NCBI RefSeq assembly: GCF_003337555.1
Contig: NZ_QPJK01000011.1
Coordinates: forward strand, 124,001 to 188,000
Length of the DNA stretch: 64,000 nt
Direction of reading: 5' to 3'
Origin: Pseudorhodoferax soli
GTDB lineage: Bacteria > Pseudomonadota > Gammaproteobacteria > Burkholderiales > Burkholderiaceae_C
Shown one piece after another: positions 9,069 to 17,860 of the stretch; the stretch's first letter is position 1, and each line of letters begins with the position of its first letter. A program made the translations under genes and the position numbers. A model generated the notes under the pieces. That model was not told the origin of the DNA, made no database searches, and was given only the letters and a program-made list of their open reading frames with translations.

Positions 9069-10031
9069 GTGGCCGTGTCGACCGACGCCATGCTGTCACC
9101 GCCCGCGGCCACGCCGCGCGCGCAACCGGTGCGCCGACCCGCGCGGCTGGACGGGCACCCGCTGACCGCCTACGCACTGGTGCTGCCGGCCACGCTGTAC
9201 CTGCTGGTGTTCCAGGGCTACCCGCTGCTGCGCGAGCTGGTGCTGAGCTTCACCCAGACCTCGCTGCTGACGGCTTCGCAGAGCGAATGGGTGGGCCTGC
9301 GCAACTACGCCGACCTCTGGTCCGACCCGGACTTCCACCGCGTGATCCTGACCACGCTGCTGTACACCGTGGTCTGCGTGCTGTCGGCCATCGGCTTCGG
9401 CCTGGCGGCAGCACTGCTGCTCGACGCACCGTTCCGCGGCCGCGGCATCGCGCGCGCCCTGGTCACCATCCCCTGGGCCGCGCCGCCGGTCGCGGTGGCG
9501 CTGATCTTCATCTGGATCTACAACGCCCAGTACGGCGTGTTCGGCCACACGCTGCGGGCCTTCGGCATCGCCGCCGGCGGCGAGAACTGGCTCGACAACA
9601 TGCAGCTGGCCATGCCGGCCGTGCTGCTGACCACAGTCTGGCAGATCTTCCCGTTCGCCTCGGTGGTGCTGCTGGCCGCGCTGCAGGGCGTCTCGTCCGA
9701 GCTGCGCGAGGCCGCCGTCATGGACGGCGCCGACCGGCTCAGCGTGTTCAAGGCCGTGGTCTGGCCCACCATCCGGCCCTCGGTCGCGCTGCTGGCGCTG
9801 TTCTCCACGATCTGGTCGCTGCGCCGCTTCGACCTGATCTGGCTGCTCACGCAGGGCGGCCCCGTGGGCTCCACCAACACGCTGGTGATCGACCTGTACC
9901 GCCGCGCCTTCGTCAACCACCAGCTCGGCCAGGCCGCGGCCGTGGGCATGGTGGGCGTGGCCATCGCACTCGTCGTCACGCTGGTGTACTTCCGCCACCA
10001 GGCGCGTGCCGAGAAGGCGGGGGCGTGCTGA
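9069..10031 (+). CDS. ABC sugar transporter permease (MalF/UgpA type)
   Basis: 320 aa with six predicted membrane helices, the first at about residues 34-56. The cytoplasmic EAA loop (ELREAAVMDGADRL, then VFKAVVWPTIRP, about 211-237) docks the ATPase. The GTG at 9069 follows the preceding stop after 1 base; ATG at 9090 would shorten the cytoplasmic tail. It pairs with the MalG/UgpE-type permease encoded next, with which it overlaps by one base. It is an inner-membrane channel subunit of the carbohydrate importer. Confidence 0.92.
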   Translation: MAVSTDAMLSPPAATPRAQPVRRPARLDGHPLTAYALVLPATLYLLVFQGYPLLRELVLSFTQTSLLTASQSEWVGLRNYADLWSDPDFHRVILTTLLYTVVCVLSAIGFGLAAALLLDAPFRGRGIARALVTIPWAAPPVAVALIFIWIYNAQYGVFGHTLRAFGIAAGGENWLDNMQLAMPAVLLTTVWQIFPFASVVLLAALQGVSSELREAAVMDGADRLSVFKAVVWPTIRPSVALLALFSTIWSLRRFDLIWLLTQGGPVGSTNTLVIDLYRRAFVNHQLGQAAAVGMVGVAIALVVTLVYFRHQARAEKAGAC

Positions 10032-10861
10032 TGCCGATCTCCATGACGCGCCATTCGCTGCGCATGCTGGCAGTGCTGGTGCTGCTGGGCGTCGCCGCAT
10101 TCCCGATCTACTGGATGCTGGTGACCTCGCTGACGCCCACGCAGGCCCTGTTCGCCGACCGGCCGCAGCTGCTGCCCTCGCTGGCGCAGCTGCCGGTGTA
10201 CGCCAGCGTGTTCTCGCTCAAGCCCGTGGGCACCTGGCTGTTCAACAGCTTCTGCGTGGCGGTGGGCACCACGGTGCTGAGCATCGCGCTGGCGGTGTTC
10301 CCGGCCTACGCGCTGTCGCGCTTTCGTTTCGGCGGCAAGGGCGCCATCGGCTTCGGCCTGTTCGCCACCCAGATGCTGCCCGAGGCCATGCTGATCGTGC
10401 CGCTGTACGCGATCTTTGCGCAGATGTCGCTGCTGAACACGCTGTCGGGCCTGATCCTGGCCAACACCGCGTTCACGGTGCCCGTCATCACCTGGATCTT
10501 GAAGGGCGCCATTGACGGCGTGCCGATCGAGGTCGAGGAGGCGGCCCGCGTGGACGGCTGCTCGCGCATCGGCATCGTGCTCTCGGTGGTCGTGCCGCTG
10601 ATCGCGCCCACGTTGGCCGCTGCCGCCGTGATCTCTTTCTTCCACGGCTGGAACGAGTACGTGTTCGCCCAGACGCTGGTCACCGAGGACCGGCTGCACA
10701 CCGCATCGGTCGGCCTGGCCAGTTTCATCGGCGAGCTCAGCACGCCGCTGGACGCCGTGATGGCCGTGGGCGTGATGTACACGCTGCCGGCCGTTTTCTT
10801 CTACCTGATCGTGCAGCGCCACGTCGTCTCCGGCATGACCGCCGGCAGCGTCAAGGGCTGA
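10031..10861 (+). CDS. ABC sugar transporter permease (MalG/UgpE type)
   Basis: 276 aa. Membrane helices start at about residue 10. The EAA loop reads EEAARVDGCSRI, then VVVPLIAP (about 169-195), and the C-terminus is short, as usual for the MalG-type partner. The ATG at 10031 overlaps the previous stop (TGATG), giving tight coupling to the first permease; a GTG two codons earlier is possible. It forms the heterodimeric transmembrane channel with the product of the preceding gene. Confidence 0.92.
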   Translation: MPISMTRHSLRMLAVLVLLGVAAFPIYWMLVTSLTPTQALFADRPQLLPSLAQLPVYASVFSLKPVGTWLFNSFCVAVGTTVLSIALAVFPAYALSRFRFGGKGAIGFGLFATQMLPEAMLIVPLYAIFAQMSLLNTLSGLILANTAFTVPVITWILKGAIDGVPIEVEEAARVDGCSRIGIVLSVVVPLIAPTLAAAAVISFFHGWNEYVFAQTLVTEDRLHTASVGLASFIGELSTPLDAVMAVGVMYTLPAVFFYLIVQRHVVSGMTAGSVKG

Positions 10862-10885
10862 GCGTCTTCAACCCACAGACCGACC

Positions 10886-12064
10886 ATGGCTTCCATCCAG
10901 CTGCAGGACATCACCAAGAACTTCGCCGACAAGCATGTCGTCAAGGGCGTCTCCATCGACGTGCCCGATGGCGAATTCCTCGTGCTGCTCGGCCCTTCCG
11001 GTTGCGGCAAGTCGACGCTGCTGCGCATGCTCGCGGGTCTGGAGAGCATCAGCGGCGGCGAGATCCGCATCGCCGACCGCCGCGTCGACGAGTTGCCGCC
11101 GACCGAGCGCGACATCGCCTTCGTGTTCCAGTCCTATGCGCTGTACCCGCACATGACGGTGCGGCGCAACATCGCCTTCCCGCTGATCATGCGCCAGCAC
11201 CGCTGGTGGTTCCACATCCCGCTGTTGGGCGGCATGGCCAAGCGCCGCATCGAGCGCTCGCCCGAGGTGGCGCAGCTGGTGGAACGCACGGCGCGCACGC
11301 TGGCGCTGACGGACTGGCTCGACAAGTACCCGCGCACGCTGTCTGGCGGCCAGCGCCAGCGCGTGGCGCTGGGGCGCGCCATGGTGCGCCAGCCCCAGGT
11401 GTTTTTGATGGACGAGCCGCTCTCCAACCTGGACGCCAAGCTGCGCACCAGCATGCGCGCGGAGATCGCCAAGCTGCACCAGCGCGTGGGCGGCACCTTC
11501 GTCTACGTCACGCACGACCAGGTCGAGGCCATGACCATGGGCACGCGCATCGCGCTGCTCAAGGACGGCGTGGTCCAGCAGTTCGGCACGCCGCGCGCGA
11601 TCTATGAGGCGCCCGCGAACACCTATGTGGCGCGCTTCATCGGCACGCCGCCCATGAACCTGCTGCAAGCCGCCATGGGCGCGGACGCCGCCACGGTGCA
11701 GATCGCCGGCCACCGCCTCGCGCTGCCGGCCGCATTGCAGGGCCTGGCCGGGCCGCAGGCGCCGGTGGTTCTGGGCATCCGTCCGAACGCGCTGTCGCTG
11801 CAGCGCAGCGGCACCGGCCTGGCCGGGCGCGTGGCGCTGGTCGAGCACGTCGGCGCCGAGTCGCTCGTGGCCGTGGCGCTGGACCAGGCCCGCACGCTGC
11901 ACGACGAGGAGGGCGCGGCCAGCGCCGACCTCATGGTCACCGTGCCGGGCTACACCGACCTGGCCGTCGGCGACACCGTCAGCGTGGGCGTGGACGCCGC
12001 GCAGGCCGTGCTGTTCGACGCCACCACCGGCCGCAACCTCGCCACCGCGCAGCCCGCGCACTGA
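10886..12064 (+). CDS. ABC sugar transporter ATP-binding protein (MalK/UgpC type)
   Basis: 392 aa. Walker A GPSGCGKST (36-44), Q-loop Q82, signature LSGGQ (152-156), Walker B VFLMDEP (172-178) and H-loop H210. The C-terminal regulatory TOBE/OB region (from about residue 235) is typical of carbohydrate importers. Between the Q-loop and the signature there is an extra stretch, MRQHRWWFHIPLLGGMAKRR (about 102-121), longer than in MalK/UgpC, which could reshape the helical subdomain that meets the permeases. Its TGA stop is the left copy of a 3-bp repeat flanking the MITE that follows. Confidence 0.93.
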   Translation: MASIQLQDITKNFADKHVVKGVSIDVPDGEFLVLLGPSGCGKSTLLRMLAGLESISGGEIRIADRRVDELPPTERDIAFVFQSYALYPHMTVRRNIAFPLIMRQHRWWFHIPLLGGMAKRRIERSPEVAQLVERTARTLALTDWLDKYPRTLSGGQRQRVALGRAMVRQPQVFLMDEPLSNLDAKLRTSMRAEIAKLHQRVGGTFVYVTHDQVEAMTMGTRIALLKDGVVQQFGTPRAIYEAPANTYVARFIGTPPMNLLQAAMGADAATVQIAGHRLALPAALQGLAGPQAPVVLGIRPNALSLQRSGTGLAGRVALVEHVGAESLVAVALDQARTLHDEEGAASADLMVTVPGYTDLAVGDTVSVGVDAAQAVLFDATTGRNLATAQPAH

Positions 12065-12300
12065 ACCTAGATTCGGCAGCTGACCGCTCGCAGCCTTCAG
12101 GAACACCGCATGAACACTGGATTCGGAGTCTTCGCTCACGCTCACCTGCCGGGTGAGCACGCTATGCACCCGCCGGCACCGCGCTCGCCGCGCCATGCCG
12201 CGTTGCTCCTCCTTGCGCACAGGAGTGCGCCGCGTCGTCGCGCCTTGCCTGGCACGCCGATCACGGCGCCCTCGGGCGCATCCAACTGCCGAATCTAGGT
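12065..12300. mobile_element. MITE-like element with 15-bp terminal inverted repeats
   Basis: The 236-bp segment begins ACCTAGATTCGGCAG and ends with its exact reverse complement CTGCCGAATCTAGGT. It is flanked on both sides by TGA (12062-12064 and 12301-12303), a possible 3-bp target duplication; the left copy is the stop codon of the ATPase gene. The inside holds no convincing gene. It contains a 7-bp perfect stem, GCTCACC-tgccg-GGTGAGC (12140-12158). Size, perfect ends and lack of coding capacity fit a miniature inverted-repeat element moved by a transposase encoded elsewhere. It splits the transport genes from the CoA-transferase operon. Confidence 0.75.
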
Positions 12301-12330
12301 TGAACCCTTTCCCTCCAACACCACCACACC

Positions 12331-13536
12331 ATGCAGACTTCCTCCACGATCCTCGGCGGCTACCGGGTCCTCGACTGTTCCATCGCCATGGCCGGCCCGT
12401 TTGCGGCGCAGCGGCTCGGCGACCTGGGCGCCGACGTCATCAAGGTCGAGCCCGTCACCGGAGAATGGCAGCGCCATGTGTCAGCCGGCGGCGCGCGCGG
12501 CCAGCGCATCAACGTGTCCTTCCTCTCGCTGAACCGCAACAAGCGCAGCCTGGCCGTGGACCTCAAGAGCGACGCAGGCCGCGACGCGCTGTACGAACTC
12601 GTGCGCACGGCCGACGTGTTCCTGCAGAACTACCGGCCCGGCGTGGCCGAGCGCCTGGGCGTGGACTACGCCACGCTGTCGGCGATCAACCCGAAACTGG
12701 TCTACATCTCCATGTCGGGCTACGGCGAGGACGGCCCCTACAAGTCCTGGCCCGGCCAGGACCTGCTGCTGCAGGCCATGAGCGGCGCCATGCTGTCCAC
12801 CGGCCGCGAGGGCGAGCCGCCCACGCCAGCCGGCCAGTACCTGGTCGACGCGGTGACGGCCTCCACCGCGTTCGAGGCGGTGCTGGCCGCGCTGCTGCAC
12901 CGCGAGCGCACGGGCGAGGGCCAGCTCGTGCAGGTCAACATGCTGGACGCCATCGTCGCGCTGCAGATGCAGGAGCTGTCGGTCTACAGCGTGGCCGGCA
13001 AGCCGCAGCAGCGCAGCGCCGAGCCGCATGCCCATGTCTACATCCGCGCGCCCTATGGCGTGTTCGCCACGCAGGACGGCTTCCTCGCGCTGGCCTTCCC
13101 CAAGATGGCCGCGCTGGCCCAGGCACTGGACGCGCCGGTGCTGGCCGGCTTCGACGACGAGCGCGACACCTTCGCGCGCCGCGACGAGATCTTCGCGCTC
13201 ACACGCGAGCGGCTGTGCACGCGCAGCACCGCGGCCTGGCTGGAGATCTTCCGCGCGGCCGACATCTGGGCCGGCCCGGTCTACGGCTACGCCGATGTCA
13301 TGAACGACCCGCAGATCCGCCACAACGGCACCTTCGTCGAGTACGAGCACCCGACCGAGGGCCGTGTCAAGACGCCGGGCTTCCCGATCCGCTTCAGCCG
13401 CACGCCGTCGAAGGTCGAGCGCGGCGCGCCCGTGACCGGCCAGCACACGCGCGAGATCCTGTCCGAGCTGGGCTGGGCGCCCGAGCGCATCGACACCTTG
13501 CTGGCCGCCAAGGTGATCGGGGAAGAGACGCTGTGA
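12331..13536 (+). CDS. Family III CoA-transferase (CaiB/BaiF type)
   Basis: 401 aa. The family's N-terminal pattern is LGGYRVLDCSIAMAGPFAAQ, then LGADVIKVEP. The expected catalytic Asp is D173 in GQYLVDAVTASTAFEAVLAA, followed by the conserved HRERTGEGQ. The enzyme moves CoA between carboxylic acids and is found in carnitine, oxalate, bile acid and other acid-activation pathways. The downstream enoyl-CoA hydratase recalls the CaiB/CaiD pairing. The ATG at 12331 lacks a strong Shine-Dalgarno. The MITE directly upstream may have changed its expression. Its last 4 bases overlap the GTG of the next gene. Confidence 0.9.
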   Translation: MQTSSTILGGYRVLDCSIAMAGPFAAQRLGDLGADVIKVEPVTGEWQRHVSAGGARGQRINVSFLSLNRNKRSLAVDLKSDAGRDALYELVRTADVFLQNYRPGVAERLGVDYATLSAINPKLVYISMSGYGEDGPYKSWPGQDLLLQAMSGAMLSTGREGEPPTPAGQYLVDAVTASTAFEAVLAALLHRERTGEGQLVQVNMLDAIVALQMQELSVYSVAGKPQQRSAEPHAHVYIRAPYGVFATQDGFLALAFPKMAALAQALDAPVLAGFDDERDTFARRDEIFALTRERLCTRSTAAWLEIFRAADIWAGPVYGYADVMNDPQIRHNGTFVEYEHPTEGRVKTPGFPIRFSRTPSKVERGAPVTGQHTREILSELGWAPERIDTLLAAKVIGEETL

Positions 13537-14684
13537 GCCCGCGCTACCGTGGCCTGACCTGGGACCATCCGCGCGGCTATGTGGCGCTCGAGCGCGCGGC
13601 CGAGCGTGCGCGCGCCGAGGGCCTGGACCTGCACTGGGAGCGCCAGCCGCTGGAGGGCTTCGAGTCGCACCCGATCGAGGACCTGGCCGAGCGCTACGAC
13701 CTGATCGTGCTGGACCATCCGCACATCGGCGACGCCGTGGCCGGCCAGTGCCTGCAGCCGCTGGAGTCCTTGTTCGGCGCCGAGGCGCTGGCGCGCTGGC
13801 GCGCGCAGAGCATCGGCCGCAGCTTCGACAGCTACCACTACGCCGGCGTGCACTGGGCCCTGCCGCTGGACGCCGCCACCCAGGTGGCCGTGGCCCGCGC
13901 CGACCGGCTGGCCGCGGCGCTGCCGCGTGACTGGCGCGAGGTGCTGGCGCTGGCGCGGCGCCAGCCGGTCTGCCTCTCGCTGGCCGGCCCGCATGCGGCG
14001 CTCACGCTGTTCAGCATGGCGGCCGCCCATGGCGATGCCCCCGCTGCGCAGGATCCCGGCCAGCTGTTCGCCGGCCCCGGTGCCGAGGCCGCCTACGCGC
14101 TGCTGGCGGAACTGCATGCCCTGGCCTACGCCGGCTGGGCCGGGCTGAACCCGATCGGCATCCTCGCGGCCATGGCCGGCAATGGCGATGGCGGTGGCGC
14201 GGCCGTCTACTGCCCGCTGGTCTACGGCTACGTCAACTACTCGGTGGCCGCGCCGGGCCGCGCGCCACTGCACTTCGCCGATGTGCCGGCCGGCCCGCAA
14301 GGCCTGGGCTCCACGCTGGGCGGCACCGGCCTGGCCGTGAGCCGTCGCGCGCGCGTCGACGCTGCGCTGCGCCAGCACCTGGAACAGCTGTTGAGCCCGG
14401 CGCTGCAGGAGGGCTTCATCCCGTTCGCCGACGGCCAGCCCAGCGCGCGCAGCGCCTGGGCCGACCCGCGCGTCAACACGGCCTGGAACGGCTTCTTCGC
14501 GCAGACCCAGGCCACGCTGGAGGCCGCCATCGTGCGGCCGCGCCATCCGGGCTACATCCCGTTCCAGACCGAGGCCTCGGCCCTGGTGCGCAGCGCACTG
14601 GCCGAACGCTGGGGCGCCGCCACCGCGCTCGCGCGGCTGCAGGACCTGTACACGCGCCACCGGCCCGCCGGCAGCGAAGTCTGA
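13533..14684 (+). CDS. Solute-binding-protein-like protein without signal peptide
   Basis: 383 aa from GTG at 13533, overlapping the CoA-transferase stop (GTGA). The sequence resembles family 1 extracellular binding proteins (YDLIVLDHPHIGDAV, ALPLDAATQVAVARAD, GGTGLAVSRRARVDAALRQ), yet it starts directly with RYRGLTWDHPRGYVALERAA. It has no hydrophobic leader and no lipobox, so it should stay in the cytoplasm. It sits between a CoA-transferase and an enoyl-CoA hydratase, far from any permease of its own. It may bind or present a metabolite rather than serve transport; this is inference. Family membership itself is moderately certain. Confidence 0.65.
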   Translation: MSPRYRGLTWDHPRGYVALERAAERARAEGLDLHWERQPLEGFESHPIEDLAERYDLIVLDHPHIGDAVAGQCLQPLESLFGAEALARWRAQSIGRSFDSYHYAGVHWALPLDAATQVAVARADRLAAALPRDWREVLALARRQPVCLSLAGPHAALTLFSMAAAHGDAPAAQDPGQLFAGPGAEAAYALLAELHALAYAGWAGLNPIGILAAMAGNGDGGGAAVYCPLVYGYVNYSVAAPGRAPLHFADVPAGPQGLGSTLGGTGLAVSRRARVDAALRQHLEQLLSPALQEGFIPFADGQPSARSAWADPRVNTAWNGFFAQTQATLEAAIVRPRHPGYIPFQTEASALVRSALAERWGAATALARLQDLYTRHRPAGSEV

Positions 14685-14709
14685 TTCCGACACCTTCACA
14701 TCCAAGCAC

Positions 14710-15477
14710 ATGCAACACATCCTGTTCGAGGTCCGCGAGCACGTCGCCACCCTCACGCTGAACCGCCCCGAGAAGCTCAACGCCGTCACACCGGCCATGG
14801 CCGATGCGCTGGTCGCCCATGTCGAGGACTGCAACACCCGCGCCGACGTGCGCGCCGTGGTGCTGACCGGCGCCGGCGAGAAGGCCTTCTGCGCCGGCAG
14901 CGACATCGCCGAGCTGGACGGCTACGCCTCGCCCTGGGAATTCCGCAACCGGCCCGACTACTGCGACGCGATTCGCGCGCTGCGCAAGCCCGTGGTCTGC
15001 GCCATCAACGGCTACGCGCTGGGCGGCGGGCTGGAGACGGCCATGTCCTGCGACATCCGCATCGCCGCCGAGCACGCGCGCCTGGGCGCGCCCGAGGTCA
15101 AGCTGGGCTGGATCGGCGGCGGCGGCATGTCGTACATGCTGGCGCACAGCATCGGCGCCTCCAACGCGGCGCTGATGCTGATGCAGGGCGACCCCATCAC
15201 GGCCCAGCAGGCCCTGCAATGGGGCCTGGTCAGCGAACTCGTGCCGGCCGGCGAACTGCTGGCGCGGGCCCAGGCCATCGCCGCAGCCATCGCCAGCCGC
15301 CCGCCCATCGCCGTGGAGACGGCCAAGGCCAACCTGCGCGCGGCCTACGCCATGCCGCTGGAGACCGCGATCCAGTACGAGCGCGACCTGCAGACCGTGT
15401 GCTTCGGCACGGCCGACGCGGCCGAGGGCCGCCAGGCCTTCAAGGAGCGGCGTGCCGCCTCCTTCCAGGGGCGTTGA
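14710..15477 (+). CDS. Enoyl-CoA hydratase/isomerase family protein
   Basis: 255 aa crotonase. The oxyanion-hole motifs CAGSDIAEL (61-69) and INGYALGGGLE (99-109) are both intact. One catalytic-type Glu, E129, is present in APEVKLGW. The segment where many hydratases carry PGxGGTQRL reads IGGGGMSYML, so a simple enoyl-CoA hydratase role is not assured and an isomerase or CaiD-like role is possible. It is encoded 25 bases after the binding-protein-like gene and 1 base before the FAH-family gene. It likely acts on a CoA ester produced by the CoA-transferase. Confidence 0.9.
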   Translation: MQHILFEVREHVATLTLNRPEKLNAVTPAMADALVAHVEDCNTRADVRAVVLTGAGEKAFCAGSDIAELDGYASPWEFRNRPDYCDAIRALRKPVVCAINGYALGGGLETAMSCDIRIAAEHARLGAPEVKLGWIGGGGMSYMLAHSIGASNAALMLMQGDPITAQQALQWGLVSELVPAGELLARAQAIAAAIASRPPIAVETAKANLRAAYAMPLETAIQYERDLQTVCFGTADAAEGRQAFKERRAASFQGR

Positions 15478-15478
15478 G

Positions 15479-16669
15479 ATGCAGGAACGCATGCAAGCGG
15501 CGGCCACGCTGCCCGTCGATGCGCCGCGCGCGCTGCTGGTCGGCCGCGTCTGGGTGCCCGGCCCGGGTGGCGGCCCCACGCTCGTCACGGTGCGCGACGG
15601 CGCGCTGGTCGACCTCTCGGCGCTGGCGCCGACCATGGCCGCGCTGTGCGCCCGCGAGGACGCGGTGGCCGCCGTGCGCGCCGCCGACGGCCCGTCGCTG
15701 GGCCGGCTCGACGACTGGCTGGCCAGCACGGCAGCGCACGGCCCCGATCCGGCCCAGCGGCACCTGCTCGCGCCGAACGACCTGCAGGTCGTAAAGGCCG
15801 CCGGCGTGACCTTCGCGGCCAGCATGGTCGAGCGCGTGATCGAAGAGCAGGCCCGTGGCGACGCCAGCCGGGCCGAAGCCATCCGGCGCCAGGTCGTGGC
15901 CGTGGTCGGCGACAACCTGTCCGGCATCCGGCCCGGCTCGGCCGAGGCGCAGCAGCTCAAGGAAGTGCTGCTGGCCCAGGGCCTGTGGTCGCAGTACCTG
16001 GAGGTGGGCATCGGGCCCGACGCCGAGGTCTTCACCAAGGCCGCGCCGCTGGCCTCGGTCGGCACCGGCGTGCCGGTGGGCCTGCACCCGGGCTCGTCGT
16101 GGAACAACCCGGAGCCCGAGATCGTGCTGGTGGTCGACCCGCAGGGCCGCACCGTGGGCGCCGCGCTCGGCAACGACGTGAACCTGCGCGACTTCGAAGG
16201 CCGCAGCGCGCTGCTCCTGGGCAAGGCCAAGGACAACAACGGCGCCTGCGCGATCGGCCCCTTCATCCGGCTGTTCGACGCCGACTTCGGCATCGCCGAT
16301 GTGCGCCAGGCCGTGGTCCAGCTGCGCGTGGAGGGCGAGGACGGTTTCGTGCTGGAAGGCTCCAGCTCCATGGCGCGCATCAGCCGCGACCCGCTGGAAC
16401 TGGTGCGCCACGCCATGGGCCCGCACCACCAGTACCCGGACGGCATGCTGCTGTTCTGCGGCACCATGTTCGCGCCCACGCAGGACCGCGGCGCGCCGGG
16501 CGCCGGCTTCACGCACCACGAGGGCGACCGCGTGGCGATCCGCGCCGAGCGGCTCGGCAGCCTGGTCAACCGCGTCGGCCGCAGCGACCGCATCCCGCCC
16601 TGGATCTTCGGCATCGGCGCGCTGATGCAGAACCTGGCCGCGCGCGGGCTGCTGGCGCCGCGGTCCTGA
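15479..16669 (+). CDS. Fumarylacetoacetate hydrolase family protein (2-keto-3-deoxy sugar acid dehydratase-like)
   Basis: 396 aa. The C-terminal FAH domain carries the metal-site pattern NNPEPEIVLVVD (E212, E214) and LGNDVNLRDFEGRS (D233). An N-terminal domain of about 100 residues and the total length match the FAH-family 2-keto-3-deoxy-D-arabinonate dehydratases rather than short FAH hydrolases (about 280 aa). Such enzymes dehydrate 2-keto-3-deoxy pentonates to a 2-ketoglutarate semialdehyde, which would fit a sugar-acid pathway fed by the SDR and Gfo/Idh enzymes. The ATG at 15479 directly follows the preceding stop. The specific reaction is inferred. Confidence 0.82.
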   Translation: MQERMQAAATLPVDAPRALLVGRVWVPGPGGGPTLVTVRDGALVDLSALAPTMAALCAREDAVAAVRAADGPSLGRLDDWLASTAAHGPDPAQRHLLAPNDLQVVKAAGVTFAASMVERVIEEQARGDASRAEAIRRQVVAVVGDNLSGIRPGSAEAQQLKEVLLAQGLWSQYLEVGIGPDAEVFTKAAPLASVGTGVPVGLHPGSSWNNPEPEIVLVVDPQGRTVGAALGNDVNLRDFEGRSALLLGKAKDNNGACAIGPFIRLFDADFGIADVRQAVVQLRVEGEDGFVLEGSSSMARISRDPLELVRHAMGPHHQYPDGMLLFCGTMFAPTQDRGAPGAGFTHHEGDRVAIRAERLGSLVNRVGRSDRIPPWIFGIGALMQNLAARGLLAPRS

Positions 16670-16701
16670 GCGGGGCGTTGGCGGCAGAATCGCGGCCACC
16701 C

Positions 16702-17748
16702 ATGGAAGAAGAAACGAAACGGCGTGCGCGGCGGCGCCCCGGCACCGCCGCGGTGACGATGGCCGACGTGGCCCAGGTGGCCGGCGTGTCGGCGCAGACG
16801 GTCTCGCGCGTGCTGCGCGATCCGGCCGGTTGCACGCCCGAGACGCGCGAACGGGTCGAAGCCGCCATCCGCAGCACGCGCTACGTGCAGAACCTGGCGG
16901 CCAGCCACCTGGCGTCCAACCGCAGCATGACGGTGGCGGCCGTGATCCCGCAGATCGCGGCCTCGGTGTTCGCCGAGACGCTGCAGGGCCTGTCCAACGT
17001 GCTGCTGCAGGCCGGCTACCAGGTCATCATCGGCCACAGCGACTACAGCCACGAGCGCGAGGAAGACGTGGTGCGCAGCCTGCTCGGCCGGCGGCCCGAT
17101 GCCTTCTTCCTGGTCGGCACGCGGCACACCGACGCCGTGCGCGAGATGCTGCAGCGCGCCGCGATCCCGGTCGTCGAGACCTGGGCCTGGACGCGCAAGC
17201 CCATCGACCAGCTGGTCGGCTTCTCCAACCACGAGGCGATCGCCGCGGCCGTGGCCTACGTGCAGCGCCGCGGCTATGCGCGGCCGGTGTTCGTCGCCGC
17301 AGCGCGGCCGGGCGACGACCGGGCGCGCGAGCGGCTGGAGGGCTATGTGTCCGGCATGGCGCGGCACTACGCGGGCCAGCCCGCCCGCACCGTGGTGATG
17401 GAGGACCTGCCCTACACCATGGGCAGCGGCCGTGTGCTGCTGGACGCCGCGCGCACGCAGTTTCCGGACAGCGACGTACTGCTGTTCTCCAGTGACCTGC
17501 TGGCCTCCGGCGCGCTGCTGGCCTGCCAGCGCCAGGGCATCGCCGTGCCGCGCCAGCTGGCCATCGTCGGCTTCGGCGACTACGAGGTCGGGCGCGAACT
17601 CAATCCCGGGCTGACCACGGTGGCTGTGCCCACGGTGCGCATGGGCGAGGAGGCCGCGCGCATGCTGGTGCAGCGGCTGCGCGGCGAGCCGGTGGCGGCA
17701 CGCCGGCGCGATCTTGGCTTCGAGCTGATCGAGCGCGGCAGCGCCTGA
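16702..17748 (+). CDS. LacI family transcriptional regulator (second; GntR-like sensor)
   Basis: 348 aa. The helix-turn-helix reads TMADVAQVAGVSAQTVSRVL (about 19-38) and is followed by PAGCTPETRERVEAAIR and a hinge region to about residue 70. The C-terminal sensor domain has AVIPQIAASVFAETLQGL, IIGHSDYSHEREEDVV and AIVGFGDYEVGRELNPGLTT, typical of gluconate-type LacI regulators. It closes the CoA/FAH operon, 32 bases after the previous stop. It is a second candidate for the tandem operator at 7743-7765. A decayed copy of its 5' end lies 110 bases downstream. Confidence 0.88.
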   Translation: MEEETKRRARRRPGTAAVTMADVAQVAGVSAQTVSRVLRDPAGCTPETRERVEAAIRSTRYVQNLAASHLASNRSMTVAAVIPQIAASVFAETLQGLSNVLLQAGYQVIIGHSDYSHEREEDVVRSLLGRRPDAFFLVGTRHTDAVREMLQRAAIPVVETWAWTRKPIDQLVGFSNHEAIAAAVAYVQRRGYARPVFVAAARPGDDRARERLEGYVSGMARHYAGQPARTVVMEDLPYTMGSGRVLLDAARTQFPDSDVLLFSSDLLASGALLACQRQGIAVPRQLAIVGFGDYEVGRELNPGLTTVAVPTVRMGEEAARMLVQRLRGEPVAARRRDLGFELIERGSA

Positions 17749-17860
17749 GCCCTCTCTATGCCTTCTCTTCGTTGATGATAGTGAGGTAGCCGCGACCCAT
17801 CTTGAGATGGTGCATGCGCTATGGATTGGCCCCATCAGAATTCGGGTGGCATCGGCTTTG

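Noticed and set aside
12153-13532. Upstream extension of the binding-protein-like frame through the MITE and CoA-transferase gene
   Set aside because: The extension is an out-of-frame reading of the CoA-transferase; coding features start only at the GTG at 13533.
17756-17815. Minus-strand 19-codon frame MHHLKMGRGYLTIINEEKA
   Set aside because: It looks protein-like but a stop lies two codons upstream of its ATG and no ribosome binding site or longer frame supports it; at best a scrap of a lost gene.
14473-17835. Very long minus-strand open frame (about 1,120 codons)
   Set aside because: It lies antisense to three genes with full family signatures (enoyl-CoA hydratase, FAH, LacI). Long antisense frames are common at this GC content.
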